A stretch of 16,381 nt of DNA from UBA6164 sp964344155 (GCA_964344155.1 CAYFMG010000021.1:1-16381); one strand, 5' to 3'; numbered from the stretch's first letter, positions 1-7,814 are shown. Notes: a model not told the origin generated them from the letters alone. Program-made: numbers and translations.

Positions 1-2
1 TA

Positions 3-1508
3 GAACAATGAGCACCATCAAATGCTACATATACAGTAGTAAATGAAACAATTCCATACTGAACTACAGCAAGTAACTGTAATTGGATTTGTAATGCTTG
101 ATATACATGATCAACATGTAGTGAAGTAAATGTAGTATGAGATGATACATCAGGTAGAAAATATGCAGATTGAACATATGCTGTTAGTTGTTTGGAATAT
201 AAAAATCCAGCAGATAATCATAATTATGCTTGAGATGTATGAAATTGAGTATATTGGATAAAACCAGATTCAAATGCTGCTTTTAAGGTATACTGTGATC
301 AAACTACTGATTGAGGTGGATGGACATTAGTCATAAATAGTATATTTTCAGATGATTGAGTAAAAACTAATCTATATTCTTATACCAAAAATGAAACATT
401 TCCTTCTATTACACAATCACATTTTTTATGAATAAATAAACTAAACTTAGGTAATAATTCTATAGTAAAATTCTGGTGTCAAGATAGAATAAGTTGATCA
501 GAAGCTAATATGTTTCATAAATGAATAACTGATTTTAATAACTATTTTAACTTTAACGGTGTTTCATATAATTGAGGAATAGAGTGTGCAGATGATATTA
601 ATTTTGCAAATGGTTATAGTAATAATCTATCTCAATGTTTAAGATATAATGATTGAAATCATAGATATTATTCTACGCCAAATGTATCTTACTGATTTGC
701 TCATTTTAATTCTACTAGTCATCCTACTTTTTTAAGACATTGTTGATCATGATGGAATTGAAGTGGTTCTATTTGAACAATGAACAATAAATGACAAATT
801 TGGATTAAATCATCTAATTTTACATACCTATCTCCACAACCATCATGTTTAGCTCATAAGCAAGCATGAAGAGATATTGATGGTACATACAAGATAGACC
901 CAGAGAACAATGGAACAGGATTTGATGTATACTGTGATATGACAACAGATTGAGGAGGGTGGACTGTTATAGCTAGAAGTACAACTCCATCAGCTTGGAA
1001 TGTATCAAATACTTATGGTATGTGACAATATGATTATTGGTTAAATGAATCTAACTATACGTATGATATGAAAAAATTACTAAACTCTAGTTCTGTTTCA
1101 TCTAATCCTAGTATAAGATTTTATGATCATGTTAATCCAAGTGATTTAGATTTTAGGTATAGTTTTGCTAAAAGTGATTATTTAGCAGTAAATTTAGATG
1201 ATGAAGTAAATAATAATATACAATTACCGTTTTCTAAAACAACTAATAATCTAAATATTTGAGTTAAAACTTATTGAGTATGAACTACCAGATGATCAAA
1301 CTTTTTTATGGTATTAAAAAAAGACTCATATGCATATAGTTATTGTTGATCAGTAGCTACTAAGTCATGAATTAATATAATTACATGATGATGATGATAT
1401 ATTCATATGTCTGTTTGTAGTGACTGATTAAGATGATATAATGTATGATCACGGAATGAATATAATTTTAATGACACTTGAAGAAGAGTTAGTATTTCAA
1501 TTAGATAA
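3..1508 (+). CDS. Secreted/surface protein with EGF-like and two fibrinogen-related modules (5'-partial)
   Basis: The frame is open from the window edge to TAA at 1506 (501 residues) only if TGA is glycine; the start lies upstream. Visible order: a short cysteine cluster resembling an EGF-like motif (residues about 26-39, NCNWICNAGYTGSTC); a first fibrinogen-related N-terminal subdomain (about 63-110, starting SCLEYKNPA and ending FKVYCDQTTDGGGWTLV); a Cys- and Asn-rich stretch; a second copy (about 282-325, SCLAHKQAGRDIDGTYKI to VYCDMTTDGGGWTVIAR); and a C-terminal part ending NEYNFNDTGRRVSISIR. The Cys-x(n)-YCD-TTDGGGW pattern is the hallmark of fibrinogen/COLFI-like folds, which in animals bind glycans or form fibres. 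Paired cysteines and the composition suggest an extracellular protein, possibly an adhesin or pilin-anchored protein; that is inference. Two further oddities are four consecutive TGA codons at 1386-1397 and the only in-frame CGG codon I found in the window (1452-1454). A terminator follows immediately. Confidence 0.85.
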
Positions 1509-1512
1509 TAAT

Positions 1513-1548
1513 AAAAAAACACAGAAAATTTTATTTTTGTGTTTTTTT
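1513..1548 (+). terminator. Rho-independent-type terminator after the fibrinogen-like gene
   Basis: An 11-bp perfect inverted repeat (AAAAAAACACA at 1513-1523, TGTGTTTTTTT at 1538-1548) starts five bases after the stop codon and ends in a T run. The stem is A/T rich with a CACA/TGTG core. The same core recurs in the terminator at 2107-2140, so it looks like a genome-typical design. The A-tract and T-tract symmetry means it could act on both strands. Confidence 0.75.
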
Positions 1549-1593
1549 GTTTTTTGTAGATTTTTTAATGTATATTAAAAGTATATAATATAT

Positions 1594-1621
1594 TTGCAAT
1601 TAAAGGCTTTGTGAATATAAT
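1594..1621 (+). promoter_or_regulatory. Sigma70-like promoter of the candidate toxin-antitoxin unit
   Basis: TTGCAA (1594-1599), a 16-bp spacer and a perfect TATAAT (1616-1621), placing the expected transcript start near 1628. It lies between the terminator at 1513-1548 and the ATG at 1655, so the two downstream genes have their own promoter and are not part of the upstream transcript. Confidence 0.6.
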
Positions 1622-1654
1622 GAGTGTGAGATTTAATTTTATAAAACAATTTAT

Positions 1655-1780
1655 ATGGAAGAACAATATTATACTAGAGAGGAAACAGATAAAATAATGT
1701 ACTCCTATATTAGAGAAACAGCTAAAGATTTAGAAATCGAGTTAAAAGAAGTAGAAAATAAAGAAGTAAGTTATGTATAA
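1655..1780 (+). CDS. Small acidic protein, candidate antitoxin partner (41 aa)
   Basis: ATG at 1655 and TAA at 1778 give a 41-residue peptide, MEEQYYTREETDKIMYSYIR followed by a Glu/Lys-rich half ending VENKEVSYV. It is acidic, has no Cys or Gly, and looks mainly helical. No family is recognised. Support for it being real: it follows a consensus promoter by about 27 nt from the expected transcript start, and its end overlaps by 8 nt the start of the next gene (the frames interlock at ATGTATAA). This is translational coupling typical of toxin-antitoxin pairs, in which a small acidic antitoxin precedes a basic toxin. The antitoxin role is inferred from position, charge and the neighbour's character. 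It is shorter than most antitoxins, so it may be only a neutralising tail without a DNA-binding domain, or an unrelated peptide. Confidence 0.6.
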   Translation: MEEQYYTREETDKIMYSYIRETAKDLEIELKEVENKEVSYV

Positions 1781-2108
1781 TGTACAATATAGTAAGAAAG
1801 CTATTAATAAATTAAAATATTTTATTAAAACTTATAAGTTTAGTTATATTAAACTTATAAAATGATCAGGAATATACTTTGAAAAAGAAATAATAGCTAA
1901 CTATATAAAAATATGAGATAAACTGTATGAAGATATAATTAATAAAATAGAAGAAAAAATTAAAGTAGATACTATATTTTGAAATATCATAAACACTAAA
2001 AAATATGTAATTATTAAAATTAATAGTTTTAAAGTATTTATATATTATCAAGAAAAAAAGAAACTAAAAGAAAGATATGTAAATAATATAGAGTTTTATA
2101 AAAAATAA
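1773..2108 (+). CDS. RelE/ParE-like protein, candidate toxin (111 aa)
   Basis: ATG at 1773 lies inside the last codons of the preceding gene; TAA is at 2106. Three in-frame TGA codons read as Gly. The protein begins MYNVQYSKKAINKLKYFI, a beta-strand followed by a Lys-rich helix, has a middle region with YIKIGDKLYEDIINKIEEK, and ends with alternating hydrophobic strands and ERYVNNIEFYKK. The pattern (N-terminal YxVxYSKKAxxxLK, central helices, C-terminal antiparallel strands finishing with RYV-x-I-x-x-x-K) resembles the RelE/ParE toxin superfamily, whose members cleave ribosome-bound mRNA or poison gyrase. The match is from overall pattern, not from catalytic residues, which I cannot assign. 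It is strongly basic and its coding DNA is more AT-rich than the ribosomal genes, consistent with accessory origin. Gene overlap with an acidic small partner supports the reading. An unrelated lineage-specific protein remains possible. Confidence 0.7.
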
Positions 2109-2140
2109 AAACACAAAAAATTTAATTTTTGTGTTTTTTT
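2107..2140 (+). terminator. Rho-independent-type terminator after the candidate toxin
   Basis: A-rich arm AAAAACACAAAAAAT pairs across a short loop with ATTTTTGTGTTTTT and runs into a T tract ending at 2140; its first bases overlap the toxin stop codon. It has the same CACA/TGTG core as the terminator at 1513-1548. It isolates the small unit from the ribosomal operon that starts 42 bp further on. Confidence 0.7.
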
Positions 2141-2181
2141 GTTGGAATAAATCAGAAAAAATAACTTTTTTATATTTTTTT

Positions 2182-2209
2182 TTGACAAATTAAAAGTTTT
2201 TTATATAAT
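2182..2209 (+). promoter_or_regulatory. Main promoter of the ribosomal protein operon
   Basis: Perfect TTGACA (2182-2187) and perfect TATAAT (2204-2209) separated by 16 bp, the best sigma70 match in the window, as expected for a highly expressed operon. The predicted start near 2216 leaves a leader of roughly 108 nt before the L3 ATG at 2324, enough to hold the hairpin at 2250-2295. Confidence 0.8.
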
Positions 2210-2249
2210 CACGTAGCTTTTTAAGAAATATCACGAAAAGTTTTTTAGA

Positions 2250-2295
2250 AGAGGTTAAGTTAAACTCCCTTTGAATGAAGAGAAGTTTAACCTCT
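2250..2295 (+). promoter_or_regulatory. Leader hairpin upstream of rplC, possible ribosomal protein autoregulation site
   Basis: AGAGGTTAA (2250-2258) is the exact complement of TTAACCTCT (2287-2295). Inside it a second segment, GTTAAACT (2259-2266), can pair instead with AGTTTAAC (2284-2291), so two mutually exclusive stems share the same 3' arm. No T tract follows, so it is not a plain terminator. Ribosomal operons are commonly controlled by a ribosomal protein binding its own leader (L4 in the E. coli S10 operon). A similar role here is inference; the ligand is unknown. Confidence 0.5.
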
Positions 2296-2323
2296 AACTT
2301 TAATTTTGTAAACGTATTTTTAT

Positions 2324-2932
2324 ATGGCTTGAATTATAGCTACAAAGTTGGAAATGACTAGAGTGATAAAGAATGATAAATTCATTCCTGTTACTCTGTT
2401 AAAAGTTCCTACTCTAAAAGTAGTATGATTTAAAACCCTAGAAAAAGATGGTTATAAAGCTATCATTATAGGAGTTTTAAAGGACAAAGTTGAGGACTCA
2501 AAACTTGCAGAAGGAAAAGCTACTTTGAATAAAAGTAATTTTTCTAGAATAGTAGAGTTCCCAGTTTCTGAAGAAGAAACAGAAAAATACAATGTAGGAG
2601 ATACTCTTACATTAGATATGTTAGAAGGTGATGTTAAAGTAAGTGTTGAATGAATTTCAAAATGAAAATGATTCACATGAGCAATGAAAAAACATAACTT
2701 TCACGGTTGACCTGCTGGGCATGGTTCAAAATTCCATAGAGCACTTGGTTCTATCGGTAATAGAAAACCAACAAGAACTCATAAAGGTAAAAAGATGCAC
2801 GGTCATCATGGTAACACTAAATTTACTATTAAAAAAGTTCCAGTTGAACTTGTTAATAAAGAAATTAGTGTAATCGGTGTTAGATGAGGGGTACCTGGGT
2901 GAAGAAATTCATTCGTAAATATTATTTTTTAG
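2324..2932 (+). CDS. rplC: 50S ribosomal protein L3
   Basis: 202 residues with TGA as Gly, close to the usual length. L3 is an early assembly protein of the large subunit whose extension reaches toward the peptidyl transferase centre. The conserved loop is clear: VEGISKGKGFTGAMKKHNFHGG, then AGHGSKFHRALGSIGNRKPT, then KGKKMHGHHGN, and the C-terminal VIGVRGGVPGGRN. The glutamine methylated by PrmB in E. coli (KKMAGQMG) is His here, as in many other bacteria. It is the first gene of the operon, so the usual rpsJ (S10) is absent in front of it. No Shine-Dalgarno sequence precedes the ATG. L4 follows after 18 nt. Confidence 0.97.
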
Positions 2933-2950
2933 TTATTAAATATTACTCTA

Positions 2951-3574
2951 ATGAAGACTATTTTATTTAATCAAGGTGGTAAATCATTATGAAACGTAGA
3001 GTTAAATGATTCAATCTTTTGATTAGAAGGAAACGAAGGACTTATTCATAGAGCTTTAGTATATGAGCTAGCTAATAATAGAATGGTAGTTGCTCATACT
3101 AAAACTAGATGAGAAAGAAGAGGTTCAACAAGAAAAATTTATAGACAAAAAGGTACAGGTAGAGCTAGAATGGGTTCAAATAGATCTCCAATCAGAAAAA
3201 AAGGTTGAGTTGCATTTGGTCCTAGAAACACAGTGAACTTTACTCAGTCTATGAATAGAAAAGAAAGAAGAAAAGCATTATTTACAATGTTATCTTCAAA
3301 ACTAACAGCAGGTGATTTAATTGTTGTAGATAAAATTGACTTTAAAGAAGTTAAAACAAAAAATATGCAAGAAGTATTTAATGTTTTACCTTATAAAGAA
3401 AAAGCATTACTTGCTATACCAGCAAAAAATGAAGTTATCGAAAAATCTGCATCAAACTTACCATATGTTAAGACTATACTTGCAGATTATCTAAATATAA
3501 AAGATCTACTTAAATATAAAACATTAGTTTTACTAGAAGAATCTTTAAAAAACTTAGATAACTTAGCTAAATAA
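2951..3574 (+). CDS. rplD: 50S ribosomal protein L4
   Basis: 207 residues, of usual length. L4 lines the exit tunnel, and its long loop is recognisable here: AHTKTRGERRGSTRKIYRQK, then GTGRARMGSNRSPIRKKGGVAFGPRN. A standard-code reading would find only a 113-residue fragment starting at 3233, because TGA (Gly) codons interrupt the first half. The C-terminal half ends KYKTLVLLEESLKNLDNLAK. In E. coli L4 also represses its own operon by binding the leader, so it is the first candidate ligand for the hairpin at 2250-2295. It lies between L3 and L23, as in the canonical order. Confidence 0.96.
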
Positions 3575-3599
3575 TTTACTCTAAAATAAATATTAAAAT

Positions 3600-3896
3600 A
3601 TGAGAATTTTTAGAATATTGAAAAAACCAATTACTACTGAAAAAACTTCTGTTTTAGAAATGACTAACAATACTTATGTATTTGAAGTTGATTCTAGTGC
3701 AACAAAAATTGATATTAAAAAATCAATTAATGAATTATATAAGGTAGAGGTTGCTTCTGTTAATGTATTACATACTAGAGAAAAATTCAAGTATGGAAGA
3801 AAAAGAGGGATGCAACTAAGAAAAAGATCTACAAAAAAAGCTTATGTAACTTTAAAAGATGCAAAAGCAAAAATAGACTTTTCTATTATAAAATAA
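3600..3896 (+). CDS. rplW: 50S ribosomal protein L23
   Basis: 98 residues, typical length. L23 sits at the tunnel exit and is the docking site for trigger factor and SRP. The family start ILKKPITTEKTSVLEMTNNTYVFEVD, the helix with KKSINELYKVEVASVNVL, and the basic loop KYGRKRGMQLRKRSTKKAYV are all present. No TGA codon is used, so this gene also reads intact in the standard code. It is 25 nt after L4 and 24 nt before L2. Confidence 0.96.
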   Translation: MRIFRILKKPITTEKTSVLEMTNNTYVFEVDSSATKIDIKKSINELYKVEVASVNVLHTREKFKYGRKRGMQLRKRSTKKAYVTLKDAKAKIDFSIIK

Positions 3897-3920
3897 TTTA
3901 GTTTTTAAAAAATTTTGACA

Positions 3921-4766
3921 GTGGGAATTAAAAAATTTAAGCCTACCACTCCAGGTAGAAGGTGAATGACTGTTAGTAGTTTTGATGAAATCACTACTAA
4001 ATCTCCTTATAAACCACTTACAGTAAAATTAAAAAAACATTCAGGTAGAAATAATACTTGAAGAATTACAGTAAGACATCAATGAGGAGGTCACTCACAA
4101 AGATATAGGTTAGTAGATTTCTTTGGTGTAGATAAAAAATGAATTGAAGCTAAAGTAGAATCTATAGAGTATGATCCATATAGATCAGCATATATCGCTC
4201 TTGTATGTTACAAAGATGGTGAAAGAAGATATGTGTTAGCTCACAAAGATATGAAACTTTGAGATAAAGTTATTACTGATGAAAAAACTCCTTTAGAATC
4301 TGGTAACAGAATGGAAGTTTGAAATATACCAACAGGTTTACAAGTTTATAACTTAGAATTAATAGTTGGGCAAGGTGCTTCTACTATTAGATCAGCAGGT
4401 GCATTTGGTACTATATTTTCTCAAGAAGGTGAATATACGCAAGTTAAATTACCTTCAGGTGAAATAAGATTAGTTCACAAAAAATGTTATGCTACTTTAG
4501 GTCAAGTTTCTAATACTGATCACAACCAAGTTGTAATCGGTAAAGCGGGTAGATCTAGATGGATGTGAAAAAGACCAACAGTTCTAGGTAAATCTATGAA
4601 CCCAGTTGATCATCCACATGGTGGTTGAGAAGGACACTCTCCAATCGGTATGAAAGCTCCTAAAACTCCATGGTGAATGCCTGCATTAGGATACAAAACT
4701 AGAAATAGAAAGAAAACTACTTCTAGATGGATCCTAAAAACAAGAAAAGGTAAACTAATGATATAA
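3921..4766 (+). CDS. rplB: 50S ribosomal protein L2
   Basis: 281 residues. L2 is needed for subunit association and peptidyl transferase activity. Start chosen at GTG (3921) because the translation then begins MGIKKFKPTTPGRRGMTVSS, the invariant L2 N-terminus; the next ATG at 3966 would remove it. Conserved blocks: SGRNNTGRITVRHQGGGHSQ, GAFGTIFSQEG, and the C-terminal GKSMNPVDHPHGGGEGH, which contains the conserved His of the peptidyl transferase region (His229 in E. coli). This is the only GTG start I assign in the operon. TGA encodes many of the glycines, including one in the HPHGGGEGH motif. Confidence 0.97.
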
Positions 4767-4789
4767 TTTAACTTTTTATATAAGAACTT

Positions 4790-5056
4790 ATGACAAGAAG
4801 TTTAAAAAAATGACCTTATATTGACGAAAGACTTTTAAAAAAAGTTAACGCAATGAATGAGTCATGAAAAAAAGGTGTAATTAAAACATGGTCAAGAACT
4901 TGTACTGTTATTCCTGAATTTGTTTGACACACATTTGGAGTACATAACGGAAAAGCTCACACTCCAGTTTTTATTACAGAAGACATGGTATGACACAAGT
5001 TATGAGAATTCTCAATGACTAGAAATTTTAGAGGTCATGCTTGAAACAAAAAATAA
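4790..5056 (+). CDS. rpsS: 30S ribosomal protein S19
   Basis: 88 residues, usual length. S19 binds the head of 16S rRNA with S13, near the A-site tRNA. It begins MTRSLKKGPYIDERLLKKV, where the invariant Gly of KKGP is a TGA (4811-4813), one of the clearest proofs of the code. It continues IKTWSRTCTVIPEFVGHTFG and ends MVGHKLGEFSMTRNFRGHAG, the family signature. Two TAA codons stand in tandem at the end. The 52-nt gap to L22 is longer than most in this operon. Confidence 0.97.
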
Positions 5057-5108
5057 TAAATAATTTATTTATATTGCCCGAGAAAGGGTATAACTATTAC
5101 AAATTATT

Positions 5109-5435
5109 ATGAAAGCATACGGAAAAAATATAAGAATTTCTCCGAAAAAATTAAGGGTAGTAGCTGAAGTTGTTAGAGGGCAAAATGCTAAAGAAGCATT
5201 AAGTTTCTTAAAATTCGCTCCTAAAAAATGAGCTAACCTACTATATAAAGTATTAAAATCTGCGGTTGCAAATGCTGAAAACAATGATAACCAAAAAGCA
5301 GACACTTTATATATAAGTTCCTTAATAATAAACAAAGGTATTGTTTATAAAAGATGAAATCCTGTATCAAGAGGTAGAATGCATCCTATTCTAAAAAGAA
5401 CTTCTAATATTGCATTAGAGTTACAAGTAAAATAA
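5109..5435 (+). CDS. rplV: 50S ribosomal protein L22
   Basis: 108 residues. L22 contributes a long hairpin loop to the exit tunnel and contacts all 23S domains. Recognised by IRISPKKLRVVAEVVRGQNA at the N-terminus, LLYKVLKSAVANAENN in the middle, and the loop region VYKRGNPVSRGRMHPILKRT near the end, followed by a short strand ending LELQVK. The ATG at 5109 is the first in frame and gives the expected start MKAYGKNIRISP. S3 follows after 20 nt. Confidence 0.96.
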
Positions 5436-5455
5436 TTTTATTAACATTTTAATTT

Positions 5456-6088
5456 ATGTGACATAAAGTAAGTCCTATAGCTTTTAGAATTCCATATATA
5501 AAAACATGGAAATCAACTTGGTATGAAGATAAAAAATCTTATAAAGATTCTTTAAACCTAGATGTTAAAGCTAGACAAATTTTAAGTAAAGAATTGACAT
5601 GAATTCCTATGTGAGATATCTTGGTTGCTAGAAACCAAAACTCACTAGAAATAGTTGTTTACACAGCTAAATCTGTACTTGTTTTATGAAAAACAGGTGA
5701 AAATAAGGAAAGATTAGAAACTTTATTAAATAGAAAATTAGCAACAAAAGTTAATTTAGAAGTTAGAGATATTAAAAATCCTGACTTAAACGCAAAAGTT
5801 GTATGATTCAATATAGCTAACCAAATTGAAAAAAGAATGCCTTATAAAAGAGCTATTAAACAAGCTATTTCTAAGAGTATGGAAAAAGGTGCTAAATGAA
5901 TCAAAGTAAAAGTTGGTTGAAGGCTTAATTGAGCGGAAATTGCCAGAAAGGAAACTTTCAAACAAGGTAATATACCAACACAAACAATTAGATCTGATAT
6001 AGACTATATTGCTACTAGAGCTGAAACAGTGTATGGTACAATTTGATTAAAAGTTTGGATCTATAAATGAGACATTTATAAAAAATAA
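5456..6088 (+). CDS. rpsC: 30S ribosomal protein S3
   Basis: 210 residues, typical. S3 is at the mRNA entry channel and has helicase activity with S4. The start MGHKVSPIAFRIPYIKTWKS is the family N-terminus, with its second codon a TGA (Gly). The KH RNA-binding domain carries the GxxG loop as GKTG at residues 78-81. The C-terminal domain has RAIKQAISKSMEKGAKGIKV followed by GGRLNGAEIARKETFKQGNI and the terminal YGTIGLKVWIYKGDIYKK. Several arginine-rich family positions are conserved. The 44-nt gap to L16 contains a promoter-like sequence. Confidence 0.97.
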
Positions 6089-6091
6089 AAT

Positions 6092-6118
6092 TTGACATTT
6101 CAGATTTTTTTATATACT
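6092..6118 (+). promoter_or_regulatory. Possible internal promoter between S3 and L16
   Basis: A perfect TTGACA (6092-6097) lies four bases after the S3 stop, followed after 15 bp by TATACT (6113-6118). Transcription would begin near 6125, less than 10 nt before the L16 ATG at 6133, giving a nearly leaderless mRNA. The 15-bp spacer is one shorter than at the other promoters here, so activity is uncertain. Confidence 0.35.
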
Positions 6119-6132
6119 AATTGTGCAAAAAA

Positions 6133-6537
6133 ATGTTACAACCAAAGAAAACTAAATATAGAAAGACCTTCAGAGGAAGATTGAAATGAAAAGCTGTTAG
6201 ATGATCTACAATAGCATTTGGTGATTATGCCATAAAAGCTACTACTAGATGATTTATCACTTCAAGACAAATCGAATCTGCAAGAAGAGCTATGGTTAGA
6301 TTTATAAAAAGATGAGGTAAAATTTGGATAAGAATTTTTCCTGATAAAGCTTATACAGCTAAACCATTAGAAGTTCCAATGGGTTGAGGTAAATGATCTG
6401 TAGAAATGTATAGAGCCCCTGTAAAACCTGGTAGAGTGTTATTTGAAATAACATGAGTCGCACCAGAAGTTGCTAGGGAAGCTTTTAGACTTGCTTCTTA
6501 CAAATTACCTGTAAAAACTAAAATAATAGTTGATTAA
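6133..6537 (+). CDS. rplP: 50S ribosomal protein L16
   Basis: 134 residues, usual length. L16 organises the A-site region of the large subunit. The start MLQPKKTKYRKTFRGRLKGK is diagnostic, followed by FGDYAIKATTRGFITSRQIE, then RRAMVRFIKRGGKIWIRIFP and PMGGGKGSVEMYRAPVKPGR; the C-terminus is EAFRLASYKLPVKTKII. Many glycines in these motifs are TGA. The motif order and length are complete, with no truncation. L29 follows after only 10 nt. Confidence 0.97.
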
Positions 6538-6547
6538 TCATTTTAAA

Positions 6548-6772
6548 ATGAAAGAAATAAAAGATTTAAAACTACAAACTTTAGAGAAACTTAATTGATT
6601 AAATGAAAAAGATTTAAGAAATGAGTTATCTAGAACATCAAAAGAGTTATTTACTCTTAAGATGAAAAAAGAGTTAGGTGAGTTAAAACAAACACATTTA
6701 ATTAAAGCAGTTAGAAGATATATAGCTCAAGTTAAAACTGTAGCTTCTTCTAAATGATTTAATATAGGTTAA
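6548..6772 (+). CDS. rpmC: 50S ribosomal protein L29
   Basis: 74 residues. L29 sits beside L23 at the tunnel exit. It is a two-helix protein: MKEIKDLKLQTLEKLNGLNE, then LRNELSRTSKELFTLKMKKE, then QTHLIKAVRRYIAQVKTVAS. The ELFTLKMKKELGELKQTHL segment matches the family signature (ELFNLRFQ-type then the N/HxxxxxxVRRxIAR motif). It is too interrupted by TGA to be found with the standard code. S17 follows after 23 nt, as in the canonical L16-L29-S17 block. Confidence 0.94.
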
Positions 6773-6795
6773 TTATTTTTAATTAAACAAAGTTT

Positions 6796-7023
6796 ATGAG
6801 AACTAAAAAAGGTATTGTTACAAGTGTAGCAATGGATAAAACAATTGTTGTATCTGTACATACATATAAAAGTGATTCTAAATATAAGAAAAGATATAGA
6901 GTTACTAAAAAATTCTATGCACATGATGAGAACAATTCTTGTTCAGAAGGTGAACAAGTTGTTATAAAAGAAACTAGACCTACATCTAAATTAAAAAGAT
7001 GGGAATTAGTTGAAAAAATATAG
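6796..7023 (+). CDS. rpsQ: 30S ribosomal protein S17
   Basis: 75 residues, slightly shorter than the E. coli protein (84). S17 is a primary 16S rRNA binder needed for early 30S assembly. MRTKKGIVTSVAMDKTIVVS is the typical N-terminal strand pair (GxVxSxxMDKTxxV). It continues KKRYRVTKKFYAHDENNSCS, then GEQVVIKETRPTSKLKRWEL, the OB-fold signature ending with the KxxxWxLxE motif. No TGA codon occurs in it. TAG is the stop, one of the few non-TAA stops in the operon. Confidence 0.96.
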   Translation: MRTKKGIVTSVAMDKTIVVSVHTYKSDSKYKKRYRVTKKFYAHDENNSCSEGEQVVIKETRPTSKLKRWELVEKI

Positions 7024-7052
7024 TTAATTTTAACTTTTAAGAAAAGTATTCT

Positions 7053-7421
7053 ATGATACAAACGGAATCAAGATTAGTAGTAACTGATAACTCTTGAGCT
7101 AAAGAGGTATTATGTATTAAAGTACTTTGAGGTTCACACAGAAGATATGCTTCTATTTGAGACGTTATAGTTTGTACTGTTAAAAAAGCTGCTCCAGATG
7201 GTGCTGTTAAAAAGAAAAAAGTAGTAAAAGCTGTAATTGTTAGAACTTCAAAAGAAGTTAGAAGAAAAGATGGTTCATATTTAAGATTTGATGATAACGC
7301 TTGTGTTATCATTGATGAAGGAAATAATCCAAAATGAACTCGTATCTTTGGACCAGTTGCTAGAGAATTAAGAGCTAAAGGTTTTCAAAAAATCGTGAGT
7401 TTAGCTCCAGAAGTTTTATAA
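7053..7421 (+). CDS. rplN: 50S ribosomal protein L14
   Basis: 122 residues, exactly the usual bacterial length. L14 lies at the subunit interface. It starts MIQTESRLVVTDNSGAKEVL, then VLGGSHRRYASIGDVIVCTV and KKKKVVKAVIVRTSKEVRRK, and ends GTRIFGPVARELRAKGFQKI with VSLAPEVL, all diagnostic. The Arg of TRIFGP is encoded by CGT, one of only two CGN codons I saw used for Arg with confidence, so the CGU-reading tRNA function exists. L24 follows after 17 nt. Confidence 0.97.
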
Positions 7422-7438
7422 TTATAAAATAAAAAATT

Positions 7439-7789
7439 ATGAAAATTAGAACTTGAGATAAAGTTATAGTAATGTCTGGTAAAGAAAAAGATAGAGGTCA
7501 AGAGGCTGAAGTTTTAAAAGTATTTACTGATACTAACAAAATAATTGTTAAATGAGTAAATGTTGTTACTAGACACATTAAAAAACAATGAACAAATCCA
7601 GGTCAAATTGTAAAAATGGAAAAAGCTATTGATGCTTCAAGTGTAATGCTTGTTTGTCCATTTACAAGTAAACCAACAAGAGTTTGATTTGTAAAAATTG
7701 AAGAGAAAGGAAAAATAAAGAAATTTAGATTCTCTAAAAAAGCCCTAAAAGAAAACGGGTGAGAAGCTAAAAAATTTATTATTAAATAA
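7439..7789 (+). CDS. rplX: 50S ribosomal protein L24
   Basis: 116 residues. L24 initiates 50S assembly. The KOW motif is visible in the N-terminal part: MKIRTGDKVIVMSGKEKDRG followed by QEAEVLKVFTDTNKIIVKGV, NVVTRHIKK and the GQIVKMEKAIDASSVMLVCP segment. The C-terminal 40 residues are Lys-rich and less conserved (KPTRVGFVKIEEKGKIKKFR). Length agrees with the longer members of the family. It is placed between L14 and L5, as in most bacteria. Confidence 0.95.
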
Positions 7790-7814
7790 TTTACTTATAT
7801 TATAAATAATAAAA

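Noticed and set aside
3915..3920. A perfect TTGACA directly before the rplB GTG start, as a possible promoter.
   Set aside because: No -10 hexamer lies 15-18 bp downstream; the sequence there is coding and lacks a TATAAT-like box.
5074..5088. CCCGAGAAAGGG between S19 and L22 as a hairpin.
   Set aside because: Only three G-C pairs with a 6-nt loop and no T tract; too weak to call.
7037..7312. A 91-codon minus-strand open frame opposite rplN.
   Set aside because: Shadow of a conserved ribosomal protein gene; no promoter, and the composition is that of antisense coding DNA. The same holds for the minus frames at 2452-2676, 5069-5335, 5786-5983 and 1866-2051, and for the plus frames at 13236-13496, 15411-15593, 15548-15733 and 16005-16208.
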